Numbered from the stretch's first letter, positions 24,040-34,661 are shown. The stretch: DNA of 64,000 nucleotides from Rhyacichthys aspro (GCA_036850595.1 CM072153.1:12046169-12110168); one strand, 5' to 3'. Numbers and translations: made by a program. Notes: generated by a model not told the origin, from the letters alone.

Positions 24040-26164
24040 GTGATGAAGGCTGTTACAACAAAAAATGACCTTACCCTTAGTATTACTTTACTATTGCTTC
24101 TGGGAGCTTAAGTGTTGACATCTTTCATTCTCAAAAAACAATTTTACTATTTAATAATTGTGAATTCTCATTTTACAGTGTACCTTAAAACAGCAACCTA
24201 TGTAATTTATACAAAGTTTGAATTATTGTTGCATATGTCTTCATGCTGCCTTTGTGTGGACACTGAGGAAGTGACCTGTTTTGTTCATAGACTTCCTCAA
24301 AGCCATTGAGAGAAAACTTACAGCTGCATTAAAACCCAATATGTGATTTTTTTTCATCCATTAATTTCCAAAGTCACTGAACTTCAGACATAAAGCAGCA
24401 GCCAGGAATATGTTATCAGTATCTATAGGACATCCCTTTGGTGGAAAGTATGAGTTTTTACTTCATATGAATACAAAAAATAACATCAACATCTTCAGAA
24501 ATATCTCTCTTGGTACTGGCACTGGTCCTGATATTGGACTAAAAAATTCCCAAAAACAAAGGACGTAGGAAGGTTTCACGGCACAACCATTTTGAGTTTT
24601 TTAAAGGTTTCACCCCAAAAGAGACAAGTGTTCAAGTGGTAAGAAAAAAACCCACGTGTCTGCAGTTTCTATCATGAGAAATGTCTCAAAATCCTCCTCT
24701 GTCACTCTATCGGCAATGCCTGATATGCATCAAAAACAAGTGACCCTGCCTAAATATTAAAATGACAAAGGTACAACATTGCAGCCCAATAGACAGTTGT
24801 GAAAATGCAGTGGTGTGACCCCGAGGCAGTAGTGAGAGGAGTGTCTCTCTAGCACAATCAATGCAGAATCTTCTAGAATTACATTACACCTCAATCAATA
24901 GGTTGGCTGAGCAGCACACAAATAGACTGGATGAGTGAAGATCATAGAAGTCTTGCAGTTGTCCAGAAAATGTCATTTAAGTAACCATTTGTATGAAGTT
25001 TGTAAAATAATTGATACAGTATGTATCGTATCTGACAGCTGAAACATCTGTGCCTTACAGCTGTGCTTACAGACAGATTTAAATTCTTTTTTTTCTCTCT
25101 GCATTCAGTCAATGCTAATTGAGCTGTTGAAGGCGGCAGGTTTGATGTCATTATTGAGATTCCATTGGTCCTTCACTTTCTCCCGAGAGTCAACCTACAG
25201 ATACTTTTCCTCCGCTCACTCCACCCACTGCTTTATTGTGTCCCCTTGGTATCGACCCATTTCAAGTCCACTTTCACCTCATATGATCATACAAACACTG
25301 ACCTTTGTGGGTGTGTGTGAAATGTCAGTGGCTTTTAATTTATGTTTCAGCCTTGAAAGCCAATTAAATGCCAAATAAATTAACACACTGAAATAATGAA
25401 ATAAGCTCCAACACAGATTTTTGTTTCATTTTCCTTTAAAGAGTGTGCATCCGAGCTGCACTTCATTTGCAATGAGAGAACTCATTCTTGAAATCCCACT
25501 GAATAGTTTATATTCTAGTCATTTATCAACAGCATTGCATATAGGACATTGATTGTAAGCACAGCCACTTCTTGGACAGATATATACAGCCGAGTGATCA
25601 CTGTAAAGGGCTCCGTTGAATGAACAGAGATGAACATTAGATTTACATCTGTTTTCTTATTGCATTGGACCTAATTCAAATAAAAGCAATTACACAATCT
25701 ACAGAGTGGGAAAATAGAGTGACTGCAATTGAGTTTGTGGTGCTTTCTTCTTATATGCTTTAGATGCTCACATCAAAAACACTGACAGCGTAGATGACAG
25801 AAACGAAATATATTGGTATTTTTTATAATTTCATCTTAAATCATCTCTGTTAAAGTATGTATAGTTTGTAAAAACTACTGATTATTGTACACACCCACAC
25901 AGACAAGGAATCAAGCTTTTAGTGCTCTGAACTGTTGATATGATTATGCAGAAATGTGATATACACATCAATCTACTCAAGTCTGTCAATATCATCAGGC
26001 CTTAGGTAGCAGGGTTGGGGGAAGGTACCTTCACAAGTGAGATAGTTTTCCGGATCACATTTCAGTCTTCAAAAGTCTGCCCAGACTGTTTATGCTTCTG
26101 TTTCCACTCTGCGGGCATGCTGTAGCACACCATAGACACTCTGATTGTATTTCCTTCTCCTCAG
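24040..26164 (+). other. hydin interval, about 100 family residues missing
   Basis: No remnant of the HYDIN segment between LPGFYEV and the HKKSLWTIEP-type exon was recognised in these 2.1 kb. Confidence 0.45.
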
Positions 26165-26396
26165 AGACAGAAAAAGTCCTTTTGGCGTGTGGAGCCGACA
26201 GAGGGGGAGGTACCGTCGGAGGGCCAGCTGGAGCTCAGGGTGGTGGCACATCTGAAGGACACGCTCCACTTTGAAGATGAGCTGAAAGTGTCCATCCAGA
26301 ACAGTGGCACAGTCACTGTTGCTGTGTACTGGCACCACTATTGTCAGTGATAAGCCTTTTGCCCCAAGCCTAGACCTGGGGTCACACTTTAGCTAG
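26165..26396 (+). pseudogene. hydin: hydin exon remnant with frameshift (IVSDKPFAP)
   Basis: RQKKSFWRVEPTEGEVPSEG through HLKDTLHFEDELKVSIQNSG in one frame, then one extra base near 26327. The next frame gives TGTTIVSDKPFAPSLDLGSH, the human GTGSTIVSDKPFAPELNLG. Without the shift the frame ends at TGA, 26348-26350. The restored frame also meets TAG just before donor GTACAG. Confidence 0.92.
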
Positions 26397-26620
26397 GTAC
26401 AGGTTTCTCACATATGCTTCAAAAGCACAGAGAAGTATTAAAAGGACTTTCATTTTTCTTTGTGGAGTTACTTGTCCAACAAGTACAGCTGCATTTTCAG
26501 TAGTATCTGTCTCAAACATGTATTGAACAGTAAATGTCTTTTGCACCAAAGTAGCTAACAACTTTTACAGAAGAAAAGTACCAGTGCTTTCTTAGTATTT
26601 GTAAAATGGTATGATTATTT

Positions 26621-26685
26621 GTATTGTATTATATTGTATTGTGTTGTTTTGTGTTGTGTTGTGTTGCATTGCATTGTATTGTATT
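26621..26685. repeat. TTGTR pentanucleotide repeat
   Basis: Imperfect tandem units of TTGTA, TTGTG and TTGCA in a hydin intron. Confidence 0.85.
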
Positions 26686-26886
26686 AGTGTACAGCAGTCT
26701 TTTACATGCTTGTTTATACTATACTATTCTCATCTTTTCATTAGCCATGGGTTGTACCAGTACTGCTTTACGCTGAATAAGTAAGAGATAACAATATTGT
26801 TGAAGCTAATTTTTCATTTATTTTTTAAAGTACAAGTATTAATGTTTATATGCATAATTAAATCCAATATATCTGTTTACTTTTAG

Positions 26887-27030
26887 GTAGTACATGAACA
26901 TCTAGTGTGCCACAGCATTGTGGGTAACCAGGGTTCCAGTGAGAACATCATGACTGTAGATGTTACCTGTTGTTTTGTGGCCCCTTTGCTCAGTATTTCC
27001 CTGAAGCAGATGCATTATAACATATAGAAG
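26887..27030 (+). pseudogene. hydin: hydin exon remnant with TAG stop
   Basis: VVHEHLVCHSIVGNQGSSEN, TVDVTCCFVAPLLSISLKQM and HYNI, then TAG at 27025-27027, one codon before the donor GTTTGT. It matches human KLVCHAII and NITCEFVAPLIQLSTKQL. The preceding family exon block (FWMND to ELYPG) is absent. Confidence 0.9.
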
Positions 27031-27558
27031 GTTTGTAAGAAAAGAAGTTAAATTCCTGCAGAATAAACACACGCAATGACTTTTCATTTGTTTGCATGTA
27101 ATAAGCTGTATTAGATCTGTATTAGATTTATCATATCAAGGCAAGGTCGTATTGCCTATTAACAATTTCCATGGTGAATATTATTTAATGTCATATTGTC
27201 TTTAATATTTTGTAATTGACTAAAATTCATAAATGGAGTCCATTAAAAAGTTTTGAAGCCAGAGTTAAAGCTCTCCCATAGCAATACTAAGATAAATGCT
27301 TCATTAAAATGTGGAAGGGATTTTCAAAGGGGTATAACGTGTTAGACGTAGATTAAAGAATTGGATTGAATTACTTTTAATCAATCTACAATTGATATGG
27401 GAAAGACTGTTCATAGCTCCTGTCATTTACAACTGTATCTTTTTAGTCTAGGTGAAGGGAGGCATGCTGGGCTGTGGGTAGGCCTTAATCCAGCTTTTTG
27501 TGAGGGTCGAGTGTCACGAGTACTTGATGAGTTAACACCTCGTTGACTTTCTCTCTAG

Positions 27559-27729
27559 TTTCTTGAGATAAATTATCAGGGACACCCACAGCAGGATGTT
27601 GTAAAGCTGCACGGAGAGCTCCACTTTCTCAACCTGCTCTTCTCCAGCACCTCATTCTACCAGTTATGGTTAATGACCCAGAATACAAAATGGCCTTTGT
27701 CTTTACAGTCACTGTACCAGTACTACTGA
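27559..27729 (+). pseudogene. hydin: hydin exon remnant, 3' part degraded
   Basis: FLEINYQGHPQQDVVKLHGE then LHFLNLLFSSTS matches human LAIKYVEHPQIDSLDLRGE and VHYPNLSF. The rest is scrambled: a different frame gives VNDPEYKM where the family has LNDTE, so an indel near 27665 is likely. The 3' end is uncertain. Confidence 0.8.
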
Positions 27730-28699
27730 GGTCTTGAGTAACTAGTAACATGTACTCAGTGGTTCTTTGAAACCTCTCTATATAAAAGAATCAAAGACTG
27801 AAGTCAGTGGTACTGACTAAACAAGATTCAGAGACAATAACAAAATGGGTCCAGGCTGTATATTTAAACTGTCTTCAGGGATAAGTTAGTACAGTAGCTA
27901 TAGATTTAACCCTCTGAATTGAAAGCCAGATCCATTATAAATTCTCTAGAGAGGACAAATCTACTGATTGTGTGCTTTACAAGCGTTACAGTGTGCCTCT
28001 TTCAGGCCTTAGATTTGGCTGCTCTCCTTTGGAAATGGACAGAGAATACTATAGTAGTCTCTCAGTCTATGGCCTTGAACCAAGTTAATGCTATAGCTCT
28101 CCAAGATTTATCACTTCAGTCTGCACGCCCCTACCTCCTCTTTCATCCATTAGTATTCTTCCTTTTTGCTCTCGTCTCATCCTGGGGTTTTACATTGGCT
28201 ATTTATCTTTTTTTCATTTCTTTGCTCTTGTGCTCTTGTGTTTCTGCTGCTTCTGCTCTCGAGCTACCTACTCTCCTCTTTTCTCCCCTCACCATCCCTT
28301 CTCAGATTGTGACCTCTTTTAACAGGGCCTCTCAAAGGCTGTCCCGCTAATTAAATGGAGACCTCACCCACTTTTTTAAAATCTGCCTTTCTTACTGACT
28401 AAACCTGTGCTATCTAGCCATGTCCAGCTAATTACATCGCTATCAGTAATTACACCAGAGCCTGTGGAGAAGAGAATTTCAATAGAGCTTAATCTATACT
28501 ATTCATCTGTTACGCTGAGTGATAGTGGCAGAACAATTCTCTTAAATACCACTGCCTATCTCTCTTCAGGCATCTATATCAGCGACTAATAAGCAGTCGC
28601 ACTGCTTCTGGCCCTTCTGAATGACTGACAAGATCATTTGTATATGGACTATATATAAAATGTACTGTATGTATCTGTTCCTCTAACATCTGTAGCGCC

Positions 28700-28868
28700 G
28701 TCTGAGAGGATCCTTTCTTCTTCTGTAGCTCTCCCAGGGGTTTCTCTCTTTTTCCATCACCATTTTTTTTCTTCTGAGTTTTTCCTCAACCCAATGGAGG
28801 GTCTAACAACAGGAGATGTCACATTGTACAGTCCATAAAACCTTAGTGGCAACAGTCACAATAAAAAA
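28700..28868 (+). repeat. Dispersed teleost repeat, diverged copy
   Basis: The order of blocks (CTGTAGCTCTCCCAGGGGTTTC, a T/C-rich spacer, GAGTTTTTCCT, GAGGGTCTAA, GTACAG, CATAAA plus an A-rich tail) resembles a very common repeat of spiny-rayed fish genomes that ends in a stretch like TTGTAAAGCCCT and an A/T tail. The class was not determined; identification is from memory. Confidence 0.5.
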
Positions 28869-29353
28869 AAAATTAAATTAAAATTGAAGTGAATTGTTTT
28901 TGGAATTTGAAAGAGACATTGGCGTGCCAGCAAAGCAGCGATGTGAATTGTAAAGCTTTACTTCGAGTGTTGAATATAAAATACACAACAATTATAAGCC
29001 TGTTTTTTGGGTCATATTTAATGGTTTCAGTTTTTGACAGTATTCAGTCTAAAACAAACTTCCTATACACAGACTGTACCTGTACCTGTACTTGTTTTTG
29101 CTGTCCAGCTGTGATACGGGCTGCAGGCACTTGGCCAGTTGTCTGCACTACAGGCCTCTCTGTCTGTCTCTCTCATTCACACATAACCCACACAACTGCA
29201 CTCAAACTTTTCACTGCTCACTTACATTCTTGCTGCACAGTGAGAGGGAGTTGTTTACGTTTCAGTAGGTTTTGATAAATTTTCTTAGGAGACTCAATAC
29301 AGGCAAAAAACACAGAAAAGAATAGATCTGCGCATACTAAGCGTCAGAGTGGG

Positions 29354-29518
29354 CTATTTCTGTTTTGAGATGAGCTCTTGCAGAGTCATCATCGGCTGTT
29401 GTGCCATCTGTTCCTTTGTGTGCTTCAGTGGGTTTGAAATCTTTCTTGGAGGACCCACAATGTGAAATGCCTTGACTGCTTCCTCGTGATTCTCAGTGTG
29501 TTTAGAGGGTCTTGGTCT
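29354..29518 (-). other. Unassigned protein-like open segment
   Basis: An open frame of about 54 codons without a start codon reads PRPSKHTENHEEAVKAFHIV, then GPPRKISNPLKH and QQPMMTLQELISKQK before TAG. The composition is that of a real hydrophilic protein C-terminus, unlike the chance frames around it. I do not recognise the family. It could be a retroposed or transposon-derived fragment, a nested last exon, or chance. Confidence 0.2.
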
Positions 29519-29656
29519 TTATCCAATGAAAACGCAGCTCTCTGAAGACATGGACCTGTAGTATTGGTCAACTCCGTATCAGTGATCTTTGCAAGGCCAA
29601 ACATCAGTGTAGCTATTCTTTAAACACCTCTTTTATGGCAGACTGACCATACAACA

Positions 29657-29670
29657 GTGCCCCCTGCTGG
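29657..29670 (-). promoter_or_regulatory. CTCF-like motif
   Basis: Minus strand reads CCAGCAGGGGGCAC, matching the CTCF core CCASYAGRKGGCR throughout. Confidence 0.35.
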
Positions 29671-30275
29671 GCTTATCATATGTCATTCAATACTGTATTG
29701 TTTCTTGGCATTCAGACAAGTATAATTTCAGTGCTTTCTTAAAAGGATGCATATCATGAGCTTAGACAGTGTGGTACTAGCACAGTCAGTGTCCATAAAT
29801 CGGATGTACACTCAAAGTTGTCCAGTGCAGTCTTCAGATGGTTTTACTCACTAAATCTCTTTCATTTGCTTCCATGTTTATTCAGCACTTCACTGCAATC
29901 TATCCTGACCTGTTTCCTGCTGCTTGCCTATTAAAATTCCTCTTAATTATAGAACACTCTGTTTAATTAACTTGATGGATGCACCCCGTCTGATCCCACA
30001 GGGAAAGAGAGAGTCAGAAAGAAGAAGAGAAAATGAGAGTTCTTGGGGTTGTGGATGCTAAACATTTTCAACCTCACTTGGGTTACAATCATGTGCAAAT
30101 GATATATTGGAAATAGCATAGATGGTGATTTAATTTGCTTATTGCTGTAATTCTGTGATGTGTTAATCTGCTCAAAAGTACTGTATATTGCTGAACTGAT
30201 TTGTCTATTTTCCATTGATATGTCTCTTTTAATAATGCTGAAAGAAAGTTTAACTCATTCGCCTTTTTATTTTAA

Positions 30276-31215
30276 AATTTTTTTTTTTTTTCTGGGGGAC
30301 TCCAGAAAAGTCCCCCCAGAATTTTTTTTTTTTTTTTTTGAGTCCCCCAGAAAAAAAAAAAAAATTTTTTAAAGTCCCCCCCGAAAAAAATTTTTTTTTT
30401 TTTTTGAGTTCCCCAAAAAAAAAAAAAAAAAAAAATTTTTTTTGAGTCCCCCAGGAAAAAAAAATTTTTTTTTGGAGTTCCCCAAAAAAAAAAAAAAATT
30501 TTTTTTTGAGTCCCCCTAGAAAAAAAAAAAAAAACCTATTTTTTTTAGTCCCCCCCAAAAAAAAAAAATTTTTTGAGTTCCCAAAAAAAAAAAAAAAAAA
30601 AAAATTTTTTTTGAGTCCCCCAAAAAAAAAAAATATTTTTTTGGAGTCCCCCCCCAAAAAAAAAAGTTTATTTTGAGTCCCCCCAGAAAAAAAAAATAAT
30701 ATTTTTTTATTGAGTTCCCCCAAAAAAAATAAAAAAATTTTTTGAGTGCCCCCCCCCCAAAAAAAAATTGAGTTCCCCCAAAAAAAAATAAAAAAAATTT
30801 TTTTGAGTCCCCCAGAAAAAAAAAATTTTTTTAAAGTCCCCCCAGGAAAAAAAAATTTTTTTTTTTTGGAGTTCCCCAAAAAAAAATAAAAAAATAATTT
30901 TTTTTTTGAGTCCCCCCAGGAAAAAAAAATTATATATTTTTTGAGTTCCCCAAAAAAAAAAAATTTATTTTGAGTCCCCCAGAAAAAAAAAAAAAAAAAT
31001 TTTTTGAGTCCCCCAAAAAAAAAATTTTTTTTTTCCTGGGGGGACTTTAAAAAAATATTTTTTTTTTCTGGGGGACTCAAAAAAAAATATATTTTTTTGA
31101 GTTCCCCCCAAAAAAATAAAAAAAATTTTTTTTTTTTTGGAGTCCCCCCAGGAAAAAAAAATAATTTTTTTTTAGTCCCCCCCCCCCAAAAAAAATATAT
31201 ATTTTTTTAAAAAGT
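30276..31215. repeat. Array of poly-T / GAGTCCCCC / poly-A units
   Basis: About 0.95 kb of tandem blocks: a T run, then GAGTCCCCC or a variant with four to nine C, then an A run. There are roughly 25 units of 30-45 bp with strongly varying run lengths. A few units near the two ends (about 30290 and 31035-31078) are inverted (GGGGGACT). Each unit can fold as a T/A stem with a GAGTCCCCC loop. It ends some 20 bp before the acceptor of the hydin exon at 31238. Long-read or slippage artefact in run lengths is possible. Confidence 0.9.
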
Positions 31216-31237
31216 CTGTTTTTTAAATTTTTTGTAG

Positions 31238-31367
31238 ATTCTGCGCTTGATGCAGGGTTATGATGACAAGAATATACTGCTGCTGCCTCCCAGGATCCTT
31301 GGAAAAGGTCTTCCTCAAGAACTACTTGACTTCTACACGCACTACTGCTATAAGCTGAAGGACAATG
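31238..31367 (+). pseudogene. hydin: hydin exon remnant (LLLPPRILGKGLPQELLDF)
   Basis: ILRLMQGYDDKNILLLPPRI through LGKGLPQELLDFYTHYC, matching human ILRKLKGYDSYNTLLLPPR. Acceptor TTTTTTGTAG directly follows the low-complexity array. Donor GTATTT. Open throughout. Confidence 0.93.
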
Positions 31368-31605
31368 GTATTTTCAGGCACATCATTATAATTATAATTT
31401 ATAGATCAATCGAGAAAATAATCCTCAATCTCCCAACAAACAATAACACAAAAAGTTTTAAAATTACAAAACATGCTAAAAACTTGAAAAAACATACCAC
31501 CTTGTAAATTCTTGAGGCACTTTATACTTATTTCATACATCATGTATAAGATACTGTATGAGGCTGACTTCACTCAGCTTCCTTGTCTGCTTGTGTTCTG
31601 TGCAG

Positions 31606-31769
31606 TGCTTTTAGAAATGAATAGAGAGCGCTTACATAAAGAACTAGGTCATCTACAGATGGACCCCGTCTCCTGAGCAATTGCCCGCCACATGGGTGTG
31701 GACCTATCCCCAGAAACTCTGGCTGCACTCAACCGCAGAGGCATTGCTATTATTGTGTATGGAGCCCCA
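31606..31769 (+). pseudogene. hydin: hydin exon remnant before the P-loop, TGA stop
   Basis: VLLEMNRERLHKELGHLQMD, PVS, TGA at 31674-31676, then AIARHMGVDLSPETLAALNR and RGIAIIVYGAP. Human HYDIN has PVSKAIARHLGID and KGIAIIIHGTP here, just before its nucleotide-binding-like P-loop. No GT donor follows GAP at the expected place. Confidence 0.92.
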
Positions 31770-31919
31770 AAACAGATACTGCATTTTCATTTACATTTTC
31801 CGACAGTTTAAAATAATAAAGGAAGGAACAACTCAAAATGTCAAAGTGGAGTATACCTGCTGTTACAGACAATAGTTGTGTGTTTGTTGCAAATGTGTAT
31901 AGATCTTCTCTTTTTAAAG

Positions 31920-32073
31920 GTATAAACAGCTTCACTGGCCCATTGCTATGGAGGGGCTTTGCTGAGTGTAGGTGCTCTGGTGACTGACGTGCTGTTAAAG
32001 GGCACCTTGCCCATTAGCCTGACAGCTAGGCAGCTCTTTGACCATGCTGCTGCAGAGTATGCAAAAAGTGTGG
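31920..32073 (+). pseudogene. hydin: hydin exon remnant, P-loop lysine is a stop
   Basis: Starts V-stop-T-A where the family has G-K-[ST]-A: TAA at 31923-31925 replaces the P-loop lysine codon. It continues LAHCYGGALLSVGALVTDVL, LKGTLPISLTARQLFDHAA and AEYAKSV to donor GTGAGT, matching human AKYYNAACLSIDSIV and IRARELCIRAA. Confidence 0.92.
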
Positions 32074-32673
32074 GTGAGTTAAAAATGAACTGATTCCTTC
32101 ATTTCCTTTTATTTAACAAACTCTAAGCACAAGGCCTAACAATGTATAAAATGTGAAGGCTAAGGTATTGTATTTATCACCACTTTCAGCAAACACAACG
32201 GAAAAGACAAAAACTCCAAGGTCACAGTATCAACTGAATTCTCAGATGTGTCTCTAAACTCCACTTGTGCTTTATCTAATAATACAATAATGGGGAACAT
32301 GTTGAGGCTGAAACCACCCAGATTGCTCTCTGTCTGGTATAATACTATACTACTACTATCTGAACCATTTGTGCTTTTCTGAGAATTGTGGTCTGTTATT
32401 TGACTAAATACAACAATTTACACCACATCAGCACACACAGTGCAAATTGGAATCCAAGGCAGAGCAAGCAGATTACTTAGTATGCATTATAAATATACAA
32501 TTCTGATGATACCTACTCACTATGATTCAGTAAAAGCTTGAATTGCTATTTTTTATCAAAAGCTTGGAGAGATGAGATTTTTTTTCAGATTTTTTATTTT
32601 TTATTCAAAGAACTTATTTGTATATGTTCACACATATATCCCAAATGCAATTCAATTTTCTGTCTTTTTCTAG
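32074..32673 (+). other. hydin interval, downstream family exons missing
   Basis: The long low-complexity and kinase-like region that follows the P-loop in HYDIN (DGLDTLF segment and charged coiled coil) is not recognisable here. Confidence 0.45.
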
Positions 32674-32850
32674 TCCATTGTGAATGAGCTGCGCTCTCAG
32701 TTCCTTGAATATGAGCAAAGTCATGTCCAAGAGGAGCACATCCTACAGCACTGGGAAGGGTCCAGGGCTTACTGCTGGTCCCAGTCCCAGGTGAAGATGG
32801 TCCAGGGTCAGAGGAGGTTGCACCTGAAAAGCCAATCATTTCCATGAACA
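32674..32850 (+). pseudogene. hydin: hydin exon remnant with 1-nt deletion
   Basis: SIVNELRSQFLEYEQSHVQE then EHILQHW corresponds to human LTLKDVQNILMYW. The expected DR-QG follows only in another frame: a base is lost near 32755, giving RVQGLLLVPVPGEDGPGSEE and VAPEKPIISM. The 3' border is unclear. Confidence 0.85.
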
Positions 32851-32858
32851 TGGAAATG

Positions 32859-32917
32859 CAAATTGCAACTCATCATAGAACAGTTTAGAAAACTGTTCTG
32901 TGATGATTTGCAATTTT
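32859..32917. repeat. 28-bp inverted repeat, short loop
   Basis: 32859-32886 and 32890-32917 are reverse complements apart from three mismatches, with a three-base loop. The hairpin sits directly behind the hydin exon remnant, where a splice donor would be expected. A small inverted-repeat insertion is possible. Confidence 0.75.
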
Positions 32918-33343
32918 ATTGAACTAAAACAGCCGTTATCTACAGTATCTTTCTGAGACACATTAACCTTTACTTTATGGTTTGTATCAGTTTTATCACT
33001 CCAGAACAGCTTGTCTTAATTCAGCTACAAACTTGAAACTTTATCACCAGGTTAACACAGACTCCACTTGGAAAAGGGAAAGGCAAGAAATCCATTTTGC
33101 AAGGTTCTGTCTTCACGACCCAGTCACTGATCACACTGAAGACAAGCTATGTCCAGCAGATGTCATCCCTCACCTTGCAATAAATTTGAACAAATAAGAC
33201 TATAGTGCCAATACCACTGAGCTTCTTATCAGTAACCCTCTGCTTTCACTAGATAAGGTACGCCGTTTTTTAAATTATTTTAAAAAATTATAGCCGCTAG
33301 ATTCGTTTCATCTATTAAGTTTGCATTTCTTGTCTCTTTATAG

Positions 33344-33550
33344 GTTTTGGATGAATTTGGATTGGGACCCAGTGGTCCACCCATCCCTCCTCCTGTCATT
33401 TTTTCTATGGTGCCGTTTCCCAAAAATAGGTCTCAGGCTCAATATCAGTTGACCTGTCATTGTTTCACATTCTTCGCTCCCTCAGATTAAGAGAAACAAA
33501 GTGATGAGAAAAAAGAGAAGGAGGATGAAGTACAAATCCCATCAGTAAAG
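33344..33550 (+). pseudogene. hydin: hydin exon remnant (GPSGPPIPPPVIFS), TAA stop
   Basis: VLDEFGLGPSGPPIPPPVIF (human ILDILGLGSSGPPIPPPALF), later HCFTFFAPSD, TAA at 33488-33490, then EKQSDEKKEKEDEVQIPSVK to donor GTAATC. The frame is otherwise continuous over 69 codons. Confidence 0.93.
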
Positions 33551-33664
33551 GTAATCATTTTGCCAAAGACTACTTTGCAACAGATATTAAAAAGTTGTCA
33601 TATTTTTGTTGTCACATGAAAACATGTACACATATTTTGTTGTTTCATTGTGTCTACACTAAAG

Positions 33665-33736
33665 CCAGTGACAGCTCTCAAAGGACGTGGAAAGAGCACC
33701 ACCAAGGAGATCCCACAAACCTCTCTACATGATGAT
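33665..33736 (+). pseudogene. hydin: hydin linker exon remnant (KGRGKSTTKE)
   Basis: PVTALKGRGKSTTKEIPQTS, a basic low-conservation linker like the SSSKGGKQKMKEK stretch of human HYDIN. Acceptor present, donor guessed. The following family block (SQLSDTDLDNF to CTYPYI) is missing. Confidence 0.55.
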
Positions 33737-33767
33737 GTTTTCAATAACACGTTGGTGTGTTTTGTAG

Positions 33768-33930
33768 ATTCAACGAATACAAGAACCTAAATAATATAGA
33801 GAAACTGCTTCTCCATACCACATTAGCTTTGGAAGCTGAGATTCACGTCAATTTCCAAAATGATATCCAGGCCACTACATATCTGCTCGAGCTTCCAATT
33901 ATGACCCTTAAACCAGGCTGTCCTCTCCAG
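33768..33930 (+). pseudogene. hydin: hydin exon remnant (FQNDIQATTYLLELP)
   Basis: FNEYKNLNNIEKLLLHTTLA, then EIHVNFQNDIQATTYLLEL and MTLKPGCPLQ, matching human YFCFQNDVKANTYFLEPVN and MTLKPNEKQ. Open from acceptor TTTTGTAG to donor GTTTGA. Confidence 0.9.
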
Positions 33931-34007
33931 GTTTGATAGAGCTGTTTTAATACATTATATTGTTAGAAGGATGCAGTTGTACCTAGTGTAACATGGTTTG
34001 TTTGCAG

Positions 34008-34279
34008 ATATAAGATTATACCTGCCTCCGGAATTAATTTTGATTTTGGGAGCAAGAAAACCCAGACCTTTACCTTTAACTACAGAATGACACCAACAAA
34101 AGAAAGCAATGCTGGAGTTTGACAAAATGGGAGAAGGGACTCTGCCCAAAGTATGTGTGATTCACCCCAATCTTAAAAACATTGCTGGTGACCCACTGCT
34201 TCAGTTTAGATGTGTTTTGGTTGGACAAATGCGAACTTGATCACTTGTGCAGCTAAACGATGGGAACACTCTGACTCAG
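34008..34279 (+). pseudogene. hydin: hydin chimeric exon: internal deletion plus TGA
   Basis: The first part reads IIPASGINFDFGSKKTQTFT (human SSVINFGALICGTRKSTTFT). Within about 20 bp and in a shifted frame it continues MLEFDKMGEGTLPKVCVIHP (human LVFDIAGEGNLPRVTVVRP), which in human lies more than 200 residues later. TGA at 34238-34240 interrupts the second part. A deletion has fused two distant exons. Confidence 0.85.
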
Positions 34280-34409
34280 GTGATGGTTTTTATTTATATG
34301 TCTATTACTAATTTAAGCCAGTATTTGAATCTTTAGTGAACACAAAATAAAACAAACTGCAGCAATAGATGAATACTCACAGTATTTTGCTGTATACAAG
34401 CTTTGCTAG

Positions 34410-34520
34410 TTTTACTGTTCAACATGCCTGATAAAGATGGAGTGTTTGCCCTCGAGGCTGCTCCTGGCAACAGTTGCAGTTTCATTAAGACCATAATGCA
34501 TGAGAGCAGCTAATATCCAG
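34410..34520 (+). pseudogene. hydin: hydin exon remnant with TAA stop
   Basis: LLFNMPDKDGVFALEAAPGN then SCSFIKTIMHESS and TAA at 34511-34513, near donor GTATCA. It corresponds to human LQDELGVFSLKGRP. Confidence 0.85.
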
Positions 34521-34661
34521 GTATCATTACATTCTTTAAGAAATTATAATATATTCTTACACAGATGGATTCTCACAATATAGTGCCGTTACATTTACCA
34601 CAGACCTTTGGCTTTATAACACTGTCATTGTATTTTCATCCAAATGTTTTGTCTTCTACAG

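Larger units (their letters stand above)
27730..30275 (+). other. hydin interval without recognisable exons
   Basis: About 500 or more residues of HYDIN should be encoded between the exons at 27559 and 31238 and none was read here. The stretch contains a dispersed repeat at about 28700-28868, a CTCF-like site at 29657 and an unassigned minus-strand open segment at 29354-29518. Confidence 0.5.

Noticed and set aside
30250..31080. 276-codon open frame on the minus strand, rich in Phe, Gly and Lys
   Set aside because: It is only the translation of the poly-T / C-rich / poly-A array; no natural protein composition and no start context.
30276..31215. Regularly spaced repeat resembling a CRISPR array
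   Set aside because: Units are low-complexity with variable homopolymers, there are no unique spacers, and the host is a vertebrate.
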